A stretch of DNA of 64,000 bases from Limnomonas spitsbergensis (GCA_037349105.1 JAYJMM010000119.1:4351001-4415000), one strand, 5' to 3'; positions 25,201 to 30,009 are shown, numbered from the stretch's first letter. Translations and numbers: made by a program. Notes: a model not told the origin generated them from the letters alone.

Positions 25201-25727
25201 TCAGATTCTGCCGGGAGTGTTGCGATTGGGGGTTTAGCAGCGGTGGCAGTTGCGGAGGGGGCGGCGGTGGTGCAGAGGCCGAAACGGGATGAGGTCAGCA
25301 GCTGCTGGCTGAGGCGCTCAAGGTCTAGTGAGGAGGAACCTGGGTTCAGGAGCTCATACTCCACCATCTCCACCAGCTGTTGGCGTGATATCTGGAAGCC
25401 GCAGCTTGTGCTGTTACTTCTGCTGGTCGCACTGCTCTCAGGAGGAACAGTATCTAAAGAATCTAGTGTCGGGATCGTCGAGGCGTTCGAGGCGTTCGAG
25501 TTTTCCGGGACGCATGGCGTCCGGAACTCAATACCCGCATGCGGTCTGCCCCGGATTGTTGAGTAGGCAGGGCATCGATGGATGCCCTGGTTGCTCGTGT
25601 TGGCTTTTTGGAACCAGCAGCGCTGTCGACGATTAAAGCTTGCGACAGGTAGAGAATAGCAGCTACACGGCCGCGAGAGACCGAAGAGTCCCGCTGCAGG
25701 CTTGCTTTGAATAGTGCATAGCTTCAT
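1069..25727 (-). CDS. Plasma-membrane-type (type IIB) Ca2+-transporting P-type ATPase, 22 exons
   Basis: This gene encodes a calcium pump that exports cytosolic Ca2+ using ATP through an aspartyl-phosphate intermediate. Exons, joined from high to low coordinate: 25727-25077, 24542-24204, 23558-23431, 23118-23073, 21148-20642, 19470-19340, 16894-16847, 16183-15790, 14880-14683, 14116-13847, 12416-12255, 11162-11064, 9522-9463, 8934-8669, 7733-7655, 5547-5451, 4674-4614, 3640-3499, 3224-3092, 2788-2583, 1989-1891, 1215-1069. The lengths total 4263 nt, giving 1420 residues with every junction in phase. Visible motifs are actuator TGE, the M4 [12 protein letters not shown] motif, phosphorylation site DKTGTLT (Asp about 618), nucleotide-domain [25 protein letters not shown], and M6 [17 protein letters not shown]. 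It exceeds the usual ~1000-1200 residues because of a long N terminus, a Q/E/G-rich insert before M3 and an insert after the phosphorylation site. It stops soon after M10, so there is no C-terminal calmodulin tail as in animal PMCAs. Regulation by the N terminus, as in plant ACAs, is only inference. All junctions are read from genomic sequence, without transcript data. Confidence 0.92.
1891..1989 (-). CDS. Ca-ATPase exon 21
   Basis: It codes [20 protein letters not shown] and [13 protein letters not shown], the segment between M8 and M9 (family INCRK-DE-NVFEG). Acceptor GGTACAG|GTC; donor CTGCAG|GTGGGT. The intron that follows (1216-1890) starts with CCCTAAACCC tracts; I see no gene in the rest. 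Confidence 0.92.
2058..2114 (-). pseudogene. Partial copy of exon 21 start plus acceptor
   Basis: The minus strand reads CTGCAG|ATCACCTGCCGCAAAATG, matching exon 21's GTACAG|GTCACCTGCCGCAAAGTG. It decays after [10 protein letters not shown]. It lies upstream of exon 21, on the acceptor side. Confidence 0.85.
2203..2434. repeat. Cluster of three hairpins in intron 20
   Basis: (a) 2203-2261, arms GATGGCCATCCAGCAGCCTG and its near-complement. (b) 2345-2371, CTGAACTGTCTCT / AGAGACAGTTCAG, perfect with a one-base loop. (c) 2399-2433, GACCCAGACCGAAG / CTTCGGTCTGGGTC, perfect with a 7-base loop, its left arm repeated at about 2440. TTTAACC repeats follow (2475-2505). Confidence 0.85.
2583..2788 (-). 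CDS. Ca-ATPase exon 20: M7-M8
   Basis: It starts (T)[20 protein letters not shown] and ends [11 protein letters not shown], including the [11 protein letters not shown] landmark. Acceptor CTACACAG|AC; donor AACCAG|GTGCGC. Confidence 0.95.
3092..3224 (-). CDS. Ca-ATPase exon 19: M6
   Basis: It codes [20 protein letters not shown] and [20 protein letters not shown]; Asn and Asp in WVNLLMD are the M6 Ca2+ ligands of the family. Acceptor CTGTCCAG|GTG; donor ACAG|GTGTGT. Confidence 0.95.
3318..3460 (-). pseudogene. Two degenerate copies of exon 19 start plus acceptor
   Basis: The minus strand at 3325-3365 reads CTGTCCAG|GTGGCGGGGGCGAC, matching exon 19's CTGTCCAG|GTGGCGGTGACGAC. A weaker copy lies at 3415-3452. 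Both lie upstream of exon 19 and are interspersed with AACCCTAAACCC tracts. Confidence 0.75.
3499..3640 (-). CDS. Ca-ATPase exon 18: end of phosphorylation domain and M5
   Basis: It codes [20 protein letters not shown] and later [18 protein letters not shown], the SDI-L-DD and M5 landmarks. Acceptor CTGCAG|C; donor CTG|GTGAGG. Confidence 0.95.
3641..3757 (-). pseudogene. Partial copy of exon 18 start with a phase-compatible acceptor
   Basis: The minus strand reads ATGCAG|G and then [17 protein letters not shown], matching exon 18's [18 protein letters not shown]. From this acceptor (exon start 3751) the frame stays open into exon 18, so its use would insert 37 residues in frame. Confidence 0.85.
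4548..4572 (-). pseudogene. Small copy of the exon 17 donor border
   Basis: The minus strand reads GTTAGAACAG|GTGGGCGGGTG, matching the true border ATGAACAG|GTGAGCGGGTG 50 bases away. It is too short to be certain. The rest of the intron (3760-4545) shows no other recognised feature. Confidence 0.5.
4614..4674 (-). CDS. Ca-ATPase exon 17: [10 protein letters not shown] hinge
   Basis: It codes (G)[19 protein letters not shown], the Mg2+-binding hinge of the phosphorylation domain. The acceptor TGTCAG is preceded by a run of 12 C on the minus strand (4681-4692), an unusual pyrimidine tract. Donor AACAG|GTGAGC. Confidence 0.95.
5095..5450. repeat. About 60-bp degenerate tandem repeat next to the exon 16 donor
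   Basis: Five to six imperfect copies containing CCTAGGCAGGGGACCTGT-like and CTAGATCTAC-like blocks, directly downstream of exon 16. On the minus strand the blocks read CTGTAGAT, resembling the donor CAG|GTAGAT, though less convincingly than in the exon 4, 10, 12 and 15 arrays. Confidence 0.7.
5451..5547 (-). CDS. Ca-ATPase exon 16
   Basis: It codes [20 protein letters not shown] and [12 protein letters not shown](G), linking VMALKQ to GDGTNDAP. It is longer than the usual 8-10 residue link, with about 20 extra residues. Acceptor TTGCCCAG|CTG; donor GACAG|GTAGAT. The intron upstream between 5548 and 6299 shows no recognised gene. Confidence 0.87.
6300..7654. repeat. 21-bp minisatellite seeded at the exon 15 donor, with 63-bp higher-order unit
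   Basis: About 64 copies of CATGCACACACCTCCCCAACC and variants. On the minus strand each carries GAGGTGTGTGCATGGG, related to the exon 15 donor AAGCAG|GTGCATGGGATGG, which it abuts. From 6310 to 6840 three unit types alternate strictly (CGCCTCCCC, ACCTCCCC, ACCTCCTT), a 63-bp higher-order repeat of about eight copies. Six-frame open stretches here are repeat artefacts (21 is a multiple of three). Confidence 0.95.
7655..7733 (-). CDS. Ca-ATPase exon 15
   Basis: It codes [20 protein letters not shown] and VMALKQ, the family's LRVLARSSPEDK region (here GRCLPEDK). Acceptor GTGGCAG|G; donor AAGCAG|GTGCAT. Confidence 0.9.
8210..8385 (+). repeat. Dispersed SINE/MITE-like repeat, copy 1 (diverged)
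   Basis: It contains TTCAGCTACCTCCTGGCC, CAGGCCGGTCC, GCCCCAATCAGGC and CAGCTGAAAAAGAAGC. A partial relative lies just before it at about 8105-8175. The 243-codon plus-strand open frame here (7801-8532) lies in intron 14 and has no recognisable domain. Confidence 0.5.
8669..8934 (-). CDS. Ca-ATPase exon 14: TGDN motif
   Basis: Residues 1012-1100. It reads [20 protein letters not shown] and then an Ala/Leu-rich stretch. GGLHGSN is repeated twice because of a 21-bp in-frame tandem duplication (8690-8731). It ends LDQDAF(R). Acceptor TGCAAG|GTG; donor TTCAG|GTGCGA. Confidence 0.93.
9005..9135 (+). repeat. Dispersed SINE/MITE-like repeat, copy 2
   Basis: It contains GCCAGCCATGCTGCTTGGGC, GATCCCAATTGGGCCCTGGG and AAAGGTGGCCTTGTAGCCG, matching the copies at 16.3 and 15.6 kb. 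A linked block, GAAAGAAAGCTAC through GCGCAGCCTGGGCCGA (9146-9217), recurs inverted at about 10993-11062 and 8578-8655. Confidence 0.6.
9265..9410 (-). pseudogene. Two partial copies of exon 13 3' end plus donor
   Basis: At 9375-9408 the minus strand reads CAGGGCTGGCATCGTG|GTAAGC, matching exon 13's GAGGGCTGGTATCGTG|GTGAGC. A weaker third copy lies near 9276-9303. They are embedded in TTTAGGG-like intronic sequence and spaced about 80-100 bases. Confidence 0.7.
9463..9522 (-). CDS. Ca-ATPase exon 13: DPLR motif
   Basis: Exactly 60 nt coding [20 protein letters not shown]. Acceptor TGCACAG|GAT; donor ATCGTG|GTGAGC. It joins exon 12's VGLQ and exon 14's VRMLTGDN. Confidence 0.93.
10405..10998. 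repeat. 118-bp tandem array made of whole copies of exon 12
   Basis: Nearly five copies with a constant 118-bp period. On the minus strand each unit has AAGCAG|GCCTG (acceptor), an exon-12-like stretch including GACACTTCCGTGATGCATC and GAGGACAACCTCGTGCTGG, and TTGCAG|GTGAGC (donor). The exon-like part is 86 bp against 99 in true exon 12 (a 9-bp and a net 4-bp deletion), so each copy would shift the frame. The implied spacer between copies is 32 bp. Confidence 0.93.
11064..11162 (-). CDS. Ca-ATPase exon 12
   Basis: Residues 959-991, starting [17 protein letters not shown] and ending [16 protein letters not shown] leads into the DPLR motif of the next exon. Acceptor CTGTTGCAG|GCG; donor TTGCAG|GTGAGA. 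The intron upstream (11163-12254) contains a (GT)n tract near 11487-11506 and a triplicated CCTATGATTGG at 11759-11791, otherwise nothing recognised. Confidence 0.92.
12255..12416 (-). CDS. Ca-ATPase exon 11
   Basis: Residues 905-958. It reads [19 protein letters not shown] and ends [19 protein letters not shown], the conserved [10 protein letters not shown] landmark. Acceptor CCACACAG|CTG; donor GAG|GTGAGC. The intron upstream (12417-12890) includes a short duplicated CTGCACCTCATCA stretch near 12700-12780. Confidence 0.93.
12895..13846. repeat. About 40-43 bp minisatellite seeded at the exon 10 donor
   Basis: About 22 copies. On the minus strand each carries AGAGGGGCGGGTGGCAG followed by GTCAGTGGAGGGCAGAC or GTTGGTGGAGGGCAGAC. 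The true exon end is AGAGGTGCAAGTGGCAG|GTTGGTGGAGG, so each unit repeats the last coding bases plus the donor. Unit length varies between about 40 and 43 bp. Confidence 0.92.
13847..14116 (-). CDS. Ca-ATPase exon 10: nucleotide-binding domain with KGA motif
   Basis: Residues 815-904. It starts [15 protein letters not shown] and ends [20 protein letters not shown] is the nucleotide-contacting motif. Two donors are possible; CAG|GTTGGT at 13847 keeps phase 0 with exon 11, whereas AG|GTGCAA at 13860 would not. Confidence 0.9.
14160..14295. repeat. Three-copy 58-bp tandem repeat in intron 9
   Basis: The motif GTCGCAGTCCTTAAGTTCGGC, preceded by CATACGA-GAAT, occurs twice and a third, more diverged copy follows. 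The rest of the intron (14296-14682) has no recognisable feature. Confidence 0.7.
14683..14880 (-). CDS. Ca-ATPase exon 9: nucleotide-binding domain, with GC-AG donor
   Basis: Residues 749-814. It reads [15 protein letters not shown] and later [17 protein letters not shown], matching the NSTA and G-TE-ALL family landmarks. The only donor giving the right phase is CAG|GCAAGT, a GC-AG intron with otherwise perfect consensus. Confidence 0.88.
15594..15760 (+). repeat. Dispersed SINE/MITE-like repeat, copy 3
   Basis: It starts GTCAGCTACACTCCGGCC, then TTTGTGGCCAGACTTGCTGC, GGCTTGGTCCAAACTGGGCC, and ends TGTAACCAAAAGAAA. It aligns along its length with the copy at 16313-16490. The rest of the intron 14881-15789 shows no other structure I can name. 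Confidence 0.65.
15790..16183 (-). CDS. Ca-ATPase exon 8: phosphorylation site DKTGTLT
   Basis: Residues 617-748. It opens with [20 protein letters not shown]; the Asp at about 618 is the phosphorylated residue. About 100 residues without close family resemblance follow (Pro/Ser-rich, then [18 protein letters not shown]). Acceptor CGAAG|G; donor GCTAGG|GTGAGC. Confidence 0.92.
16313..16490 (+). repeat. Dispersed SINE/MITE-like repeat, copy 4
   Basis: The clearest copy. It reads GTCAGCTACACTCCGGCC, then CCATTTGTGACCAGCCCTGC, GGTTTGGTCCCAATTGGGCC, and ends GTAGCCGAAAAAGAAA, in the intron between exons 7 and 8. Confidence 0.65.
16847..16894 (-). CDS. Ca-ATPase exon 7: entry to the phosphorylation domain
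   Basis: A 48-nt exon coding (R)[15 protein letters not shown](T). It joins exon 6's NNLV|R to the DKTGTLT exon with correct phases (AG|G and AC|G). Acceptor TACGCAG|G; donor TGCAC|GTGAGT. Confidence 0.93.
17286..17490. other. AT-rich island in intron 6
   Basis: About 200 bases of mostly A and T with repeated ATTTCATTAAATTA and TATATAT motifs, sharply different from the GC-richer surroundings. It could be inserted organellar DNA, a microsatellite-like expansion or a matrix-attachment-type stretch; I recognise no gene in it. Confidence 0.7.
17800..18985. repeat. 42-bp minisatellite in intron 6
   Basis: About 28 copies of a 42-bp unit (some 44 bp) containing CTGGGCTGCCCTTCCAACTG and CACATGTGCGCATGGGCG. 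Because 42 is a multiple of three and the unit lacks stops, long open frames of 390-454 codons appear on both strands; these are repeat artefacts. Unlike other arrays in this gene, I could not match the unit to an adjacent exon border. Confidence 0.93.
19105..19152 (-). pseudogene. Degenerate copy of exon 6 3' end
   Basis: As printed it contains CTGTCGGCCAGCATG, matching exon 6's TTGTCGGCCAGCATG, and the aligned neighbouring bases extend into the donor region. It lies about 190 bases downstream of exon 6. Confidence 0.5.
19340..19470 (-). CDS. Ca-ATPase exon 6: M4 with PEGL motif
   Basis: Residues 558-601. It reads [16 protein letters not shown] and then [20 protein letters not shown], ending [13 protein letters not shown] is the unwound Ca2+-binding part of M4. 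Acceptor CTCCAG|CAT; donor GTCAG|GTGGGT. Confidence 0.95.
19565..19745. repeat. 11-12 bp tandem repeat (CAGTGTACCTG)
   Basis: About 15 copies of CAGTGTACCTG/CAGTGTACCTTC, in intron 5 close to the acceptor of exon 6. Confidence 0.9.
19770..19833. repeat. Near-perfect 31-bp palindrome
   Basis: Arms 19770-19800 and 19803-19833 (GTAATGGCCTGCCAACCAGC and its complement) are complementary with one mismatch and a 2-base loop. It would form a long hairpin in the pre-mRNA of intron 5. Confidence 0.88.
19838..19995 (+). repeat. Dispersed SINE/MITE-like repeat, copy 5
   Basis: It shares with the copies near 8.2, 9.0, 15.6, 16.3 and 41.1 kb a core of GCCAGCCCTGC, TGGGCCACCAGCCGTAGGC, GGTTTGGTCCC and GCTGCTGGGCTGC. 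The GGTTTGGTCCC core resembles a pol III B box, which is why a SINE is possible. Confidence 0.6.
20155..20285. repeat. Short tandem duplication in intron 5
   Basis: CACACCAGTGGTGTTTTAGT occurs twice about 80-85 bases apart, each followed by a CACCAG-CCAGC stretch and preceded by CTTGGACCC or CCTGGACCC. The rest of 20000-20640 shows nothing I can name. Confidence 0.6.
20642..21148 (-). CDS. Ca-ATPase exon 5: end of actuator domain, Q/E/G-rich insert, M3
   Basis: Residues 389-557. It reads [20 protein letters not shown] and then [10 protein letters not shown], as in the family, followed by about 80 residues rich in Gln, Glu, Gly and Lys (about 425-505). Family-like sequence resumes at [19 protein letters not shown] and the M3 region. 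The insert is where animal PMCAs vary by splicing; its role here is unknown. Acceptor CTATCAG|TCC, donor GTGCAG|GTGCGT. Confidence 0.9.
21205..21262 (-). pseudogene. Partial copy of exon 5 start plus splice acceptor
   Basis: The minus strand reads TTTCAG|TCCCGG and then [17 protein letters not shown], a degenerate match to exon 5's [17 protein letters not shown]. It sits just upstream of exon 5, on the acceptor side. Confidence 0.75.
21578..23033. repeat. 43-bp minisatellite seeded at the exon 4 splice donor
   Basis: About 34 head-to-tail copies of a 43-bp unit. On the minus strand each unit carries CTGAAG or CTGGAG followed by GTGAGGGGCATGCTGGATGC. This matches exon 4's own end, CCAAG|GTGAGGGGCATGATG. 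The array starts within about 45 bases of the true donor and occupies most of the 1.9-kb intron. Variation is mostly single-base (TTC/CTC, ATG/ATA). Confidence 0.93.
23073..23118 (-). CDS. Ca-ATPase exon 4: TGE motif of the actuator domain
   Basis: A 46-nt exon coding [15 protein letters not shown], which contains the TGE dephosphorylation motif (usually TGES; here TGEA). Acceptor is TCCAG|G, donor is AAG|GTGAGGGGC. The donor border is the seed of the 43-bp array that fills the next intron. Confidence 0.9.
23340..23400 (-). pseudogene. Partial, degenerate copy of exon 3 3' end
   Basis: The minus strand reads [16 protein letters not shown], matching exon 3's [16 protein letters not shown], but the donor position has become TTGAGG. 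It lies directly downstream of exon 3 in the same intron. Confidence 0.75.
23431..23558 (-). CDS. Ca-ATPase exon 3: first part of actuator domain
   Basis: Residues about 331-373. It reads [20 protein letters not shown] and then [20 protein letters not shown]. Acceptor is TTCCCAG|ATC; donor is CTAAA|GTGAGT, phase 2. Confidence 0.92.
24010..24060 (-). pseudogene. Partial copy of exon 2 3' end plus splice donor
   Basis: Read on the minus strand it gives [19 protein letters not shown], matching exon 2's [19 protein letters not shown]. It lies about 150 bases into the intron that follows exon 2. Confidence 0.75.
24204..24542 (-). CDS. Ca-ATPase exon 2: M1-M2
   Basis: Residues 218-330. It starts [13 protein letters not shown] after CGTCGCAG| and ends [17 protein letters not shown]. 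It has two hydrophobic segments, [19 protein letters not shown] (M1) and [19 protein letters not shown] (M2), separated by an unusually long Ala/Val/Pro-rich loop. A degenerate copy of its last ~45 bases with a donor lies in the next intron at 24010-24060. Confidence 0.9.
25077..25727 (-). CDS. Ca-ATPase exon 1: start codon and N-terminal cytosolic region
   Basis: Residues 1-217. The ATG at 25727 is the first in this frame after an in-frame TAG at 25746-25748. The end is recognisable from [13 protein letters not shown], the usual lead-in to M1. The first 90 or so residues are family-unlike, and a spliced upstream start cannot be excluded. Donor is AAT|GTGAGC. The following intron (24543-25076) holds small GCCAGGCAGGCC-like repeats near 24930-24990. 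Confidence 0.78.
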
Positions 25728-26172
25728 TGGAAAATGTGCTGTACGCTACACTGAATTTGCTGTCGATGACCTGTTGAGGACGGATATGGAAGAAAAGCTT
25801 CCGATGGGCTGTCCGTTTGGTTGGTGACGTGTCCCGTACATCAGGCGATGACTGGGCAGAATTTCTTCTCCGCTCGTATGGAGTTCCGACCAACTTAGCA
25901 AGTATGGCCATCAGCTGGCCTGCACGAAAGTATGAGCCCAGCGGTGAGGGTTGCTTGATTCAACCCATGATGTCTCATTCAGATGCTGTTAAGTCCCAAC
26001 TTCAACACATTTTTTCTTTCCTCCTTGCATGCGTTGATAGTCCAGCCCTCAGGGACGATGGGTTTCTTCCCAATCAGACATCCAGGCTGGTACGGCGAGC
26101 TTGTTTTCGGCAGAGCCCCCCCGGGCGGCCGAAGGTCGCGGGGGCGAAGCCCCCAGAGTCACCCCGTATCCG

Positions 26173-26591
26173 TCAGTCAGTCAGTCAGTCAGTCAGTCAG
26201 TCAGTCAGTCAGTCAGTCAGTCAGTCAGTCAGTCAGTCAGTCAGTCAGTCAGTCAGTCAGTCAGTCAGTCAGTCAGTCAGTCAGTCAGTCAGTCAGTCAG
26301 TCAGTCAGTCAGTCAGTCAGTCAGTCAGTCAGTCAGTCAGTCAGTCAGTCAGTCAGTCAGTCAGTCAGTCAGTCAGTCAGTCAGTCAGTCAGTCAGTCAG
26401 TCAGTCAGTCAGTCAGTCAGTCAGTCAGTCAGTCAGTCAGTCAGTCAGTCAGTCAGTCAGTCAGTCAGTCAGTCAGTCAGTCAGTCAGTCAGTCAGTCAG
26501 TCAGTCAGTCAGTCAGTCAGTCAGTCAGTCAGTCAGTCAGTCAGTCAGTCAGTCAGTCAGTCAGTCAGTCAGTCAGTCAGTCAGTCAGTCA

Positions 26592-26684
<93 letters not shown>
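26173..26684. repeat. (TCAG)105 followed by (TCTG)23
   Basis: TCAG repeats run without interruption from 26173 to 26592 (105 copies). They switch to TCTG from 26593 to 26684 (23 copies) and end with one TCCG. The three Ser/Gln or Ser/Val/Cys/Leu open frames are artefacts. Confidence 0.98.
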
Positions 26685-26690
<6 letters not shown>

Positions 26691-26905
26691 AGCCCGATGT
26701 TTCTGGAACGTCCCGGAAACTGTATGCGCTACAGCGCAAATCAGCCGGCTGTATTTATTAAGGTTATTCCTGTAAGACCTCAAAGGCCGAGGTGCAGAAA
26801 TGAAAAAGAAAGAAAAGAGAACGCCGATGCGGCGTGGATTTTGGGAAGTACAGGTTGACGAGACGCCCAAGCCCCGGTCTGTATACCCTTAAAGGGAGAA
26901 AGGGG

Positions 26906-27436
26906 CTATGGCGGGTCAGTGAGAACAGGGGGAGATGCTGGACGGCAGTCGGGTGGACTGTTTTCAAGGTAACGGCGAAGTCGATGAATGGAATAGGCAG
27001 ATTGGACAGTGTGAACTGCTAGTTGTTTGAGCAGTGGGGGGACGTTGAAGGGTGTGATACCAAGGACTGGAAAGAGGTGCATGATATCTTTATAGAAAAT
27101 GCCAGAGCAACCAATGATGACAAGGTGAACATAGGGGTAGAGGATGTCTTTAGCAGGGGGGGGTAACAGATATGTAAGAGGGTGGGGGGCAGGAATGTGG
27201 AGAGGGTCTATAACAGGTGTAGTGAGGTGCCATCCTGCGGAGCGAAGCAATTGTACTAACTGTGCATGTTGTGTGGATTTGTGGGACAGGCAGAATTGTA
27301 GATTGGAGGTAAACCCGAGCTCAATAACATGGATGGTACAACGGTGTTGGAGGTCAAGAAGGAAGGCAGGGTCGGCAAGCCGGGCGGGAGGATAACTGTG
27401 GAAATGAGAAACTAAGCTACCAAGGCTGGATCTCAC
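26906..27436 (-). pseudogene. LINE ORF2 C-terminal fragment
   Basis: 176 codons starting at an internal Met, with no reverse transcriptase or RNase H remaining. It is homologous to roughly the last 150 residues of the plus-strand LINE ORF at 35207-36970. It is truncated 5' by the insertion or by decay. Confidence 0.7.
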
Positions 27437-27715
27437 AGCGGATGACGTAAGGTGTCGTCACGCAGTCCCCTGGTGTCACGCAACAGGCCGACAGCTGTGG
27501 CTTCGCTTCGCTAGGCACAATTCGATACGGATCATTAAAAACACGCACTTAGCCAGCGATAGAGTTGTAACAAATATTATGAAATCACAACATGGCGAGG
27601 GGGTTTGCATGGGGTCCAGGTGACCCCGTCCGCACCTGGCTGCGCCTGCCCGCTGAAAAGTCACATACCCGTCTGCTCTGCCGTTTTTTGTGCTGCGCAG
27701 CAGCACCTCTGATTA

Positions 27716-27985
27716 CTTGTCCATGGGGACCACACAAAGCCAAAACTGCCACTACCCTCGCCCTATAACAAGGGCATTAGCATTGGAGTGTATCGAAGCG
27801 CACTGGCGAAAACAACGAGTTTGTACAGGCGATCCGCGCCGACCATGACGTTGTGGTCGGCGCGGATCGCCTGTACAAACTCTTTTGTTTTCACCAGTGC
27901 GCTTGATTGATCATCATTCAAATCTTAATGCCCTTATTATAGGGCGGGGGTGGTGGCAGTTTTGGCTTTGTGTGATCCCCATGGA
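27716..27985. repeat. Core palindrome of the fold-back element
   Basis: Arms of about 125 bp meet at 27846-27853. The inner 50 bp are nearly perfect (AGCGCACTGG-GAAAACAA, GAGTTTGTACAGGCGATCCG, CGCCGACCA, then the complement). The outer parts share CACACAAAGCCAAAACTGCC and its complement with a few differences. Confidence 0.92.
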
Positions 27986-28172
27986 AAACCCCTGTTCGCC
28001 GTAGCAGCCTGCCTGGATGTCTAATTGGGAAGAATCCCATCTTCCCTGTGGACTGGATTATCAAGAAGAAAGAAAAAATATATTGAAGTTGGGACTTAAC
28101 CGCATGTGAATGCGACATCATGGGTTGAATCAAGCAACCCTCACCGCTGCATATGTAGCTGGGCTCATACTT

Positions 28173-29057
28173 TTGGCAGGCGCCGCGTAGCAGAAGGAGC
28201 GGAATTCATGAGAAGAAAGGTACGGCTCGGTGTCGCATACGACAGCTGCCTGGTATGCCACATCTAATACGTTTATACGTTGCTTTCTTATGTAATGCGG
28301 ACCCCCCGTATTAGACACGTTGATCATTATTTCCTTAATTCTTATTGACACGTGTCCACTTTCAAAAATGACGTACCGGGAGAAATAGGAAAGATACGGG
28401 AAAGATATTGAAATTCCGGTGGTGTCTGGCTTTCAGTCCATCTGCATTCTGCAACCAGAGACCAAACTAATTCTTTTATTTCACATAAACCTCTTTTGGC
28501 AAGCTGCTGAGCCGCCCCCTCTGCCTGGGATGATGGGGACCATACCGGCAATCCAGCATACTGTACCTGACTGAACTAAGGACGGTGAGTTGGGGGCATG
28601 GAGCAGGGTAAAATTACGGTCAAACGGTGTTGTACAAGTACTGGTAGTCATGGTACGGACAATGGGGAGAGTACGGTACTCGGGACGGGGCGCTGCTCAG
28701 GGACACGGGCCCCAACTCACCCTAAAACCTCGCTATATGGGTGCCTACATCTCATACAAATTTGACAGTTGACAATGGCAACTGACTTACTGAGTGATGC
28801 AGACCGACCACGCATAGCATCATCACAAAGATGCAGCCTTCCAATACCCATGCATGAGCCTAAACTTGCCCTAAAGAGTCATCATGCATGCATGCATGCA
28901 ACATCGCCATGCATGCAAAAGTGTCGCGGCTAACTGGTGCTCATAAGGAACATGTGACCAAAGCAAAAACAGTACAAACCCCTGGGACGACTGGGACGAT
29001 GTTATATATTGTAGCATGTAATTACAGAGTAAGAAAGGCAGATTATTGGGTGGTCCA
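28173..29057. other. Spacer between fold-back element and LINE-end inverted repeat
   Basis: No gene, RNA or strong repeat recognised. A short (GCAT)n-like stretch occurs at 28884-28915. Confidence 0.5.
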
Positions 29058-29722
29058 CCAGATAAGTCTGTCACTCAAACTCTAATACCGTACGTATACC
29101 AGATTTCTGTACGAACGTCGTCAGTAGCCCAAATGCCTCAGATTTTGGTGCCAGGTTTACAGGGTTTGCTGGGTGAGGTCATAGCGCTTTTAGGGTCAAC
29201 TGCGTCCCCGAGGCGCGCGCAGTCGGACGTGACGTCAGGGACACGTGACATCACACTTTTTGCTCCAGTCGAACTCTTGTTTCATCCTGGCCGTTCCTTC
29301 TTTGTTTGTCTTGCCTAAGTACGCTCGGTGACCTAGTTACCAACGTCGTCAGTAGGCCAAGTGCCTCAGATTTTGAGGAGGTTTTTCGGGGTTTGGTGGG
29401 TGAGGTCATAGCGCTTTTAGGGTATACAGCGTCCCCGAGGCGCCTGGCCTGGCCCGTCTTGGGGGGATACGTGACATCACACTTTTTGTGCCAGCCGAGC
29501 TTGTCTCTTTTCGTGAACGTTCCTTCTTTGTTTGTCTTGCTTACGTTCGGCATCCTAGTTCAACCACATTAGAGATCGCCCTAAGTCATACGCTTAGGGT
29601 ACGCTTAGGGTGTAGGACAGCCAGCCCAAGAATTGATGCGCTTCGCGCAGCTAGCTTTAGGATCGATGCCATTTATACTCCAGCCTTTCATATTTATTTA
29701 ATACAAGCACCTCAAACCATTC
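29058..29722 (-). mobile_element. LINE-like 3' end (left inverted copy) containing a 228-bp tandem duplication
   Basis: 29058-29113 and 29562-29722 are the reverse complement of 37190-36971. Shared blocks include CAGATAAGTCTGTCACTC, CTAATACCGTACGTATACC, CTGCGCTTCGCGCAGCTAGC-like and AAGCACCTCAA. Between them sits an insert of two 220-228 bp copies (29114-29340, 29342-29561) that is absent from the right-hand copy. Confidence 0.8.
29114..29561. repeat. Two-copy ~228-bp direct repeat
   Basis: Both copies begin AACGTCGTCAGTAG, share TGAGGTCATAGCGCTTTTAG, GCGTCCCCGAGGCGC, TGACATCACACTTTTTG and TTCCTTCTTTGTTTGTCTTG, and end CCTAGTT. Divergence is moderate. Confidence 0.93.
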
Positions 29723-29744
29723 CTAAGCCTACATAAATGCCGAA

Positions 29745-29930
29745 GGAGTTTAGGGTTGGGAGTTAGTTTGGCCATCAATAGACACCTTCGACAAGAGTTG
29801 CTCAACGTACTGCGCCACAGGGCGAATTGAGTAGCGAGAAACAAATTCATCGATGCGGAGGAACTCTTTGAAGACGCCATAGATGCCCAGGAGTGGCTCA
29901 ACCAGAGGAAGGAGGACGAGGATATTGGAT
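29745..29930 (-). other. Possible short coding remnant
   Basis: On the minus strand an open stretch reads LVEPLLGIYGVFKEFLRIDE and FVSRYSIRPVAQYVEQLLSK, with stops at both ends and no start codon. The composition looks protein-like but I do not recognise it. It could be an exon or gene fragment carried by the element. Confidence 0.3.
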
Positions 29931-30009
29931 TATTTGGATCCTCCTGGCTGCTGATGCCGAAATGGCCTTACACGCAACAGTCTCAAGCTGGCAGTAAATT
30001 ACCGGCACA

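Larger units (their letters stand above)
26101..27715 (-). mobile_element. 5'-truncated LINE remnant with tetranucleotide tail
   Basis: The minus-strand reading frame 27436-26906 resembles the C terminus of the LINE ORF at 35207-36970. Shared features are CT-HV-E-G-TS, H---Q---LL---GW, a late I-L-G--G-F stretch and R-R-(Y/H)LENSP. Downstream on the minus strand come a pyrimidine-rich CTTT stretch, AATAAATA and then the (CAGA)n(CTGA)n tract, so the tetranucleotides occupy the position of a LINE tail. The 3' extremity has a GGGGGCGAAGCCCCC hairpin near 26145. Confidence 0.75.
25920..28172. mobile_element. Fold-back (long inverted-repeat) element, split by a LINE
   Basis: The right arm 27854-28172 is the reverse complement of two separated pieces: 25920-26100 and about 27716-27845. 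Joined, these would make a left arm of about 310 bp. Anchors are GGTTGCTTGATTCAACCCAT (25952) against its complement near 28130, CCCAAT-AGACATCCAGGC, and the central GCGATCCGCGCCGACCA with its complement. The two left-arm pieces meet at a shared TTGT, the likely LINE insertion point. Similarity may extend weakly beyond both ends. Confidence 0.8.

Noticed and set aside
26101..26858. Ser-Gln-Ser-Val repeat proteins
   Set aside because: They translate (TCAG)n(TCTG)n and have no independent coding evidence.
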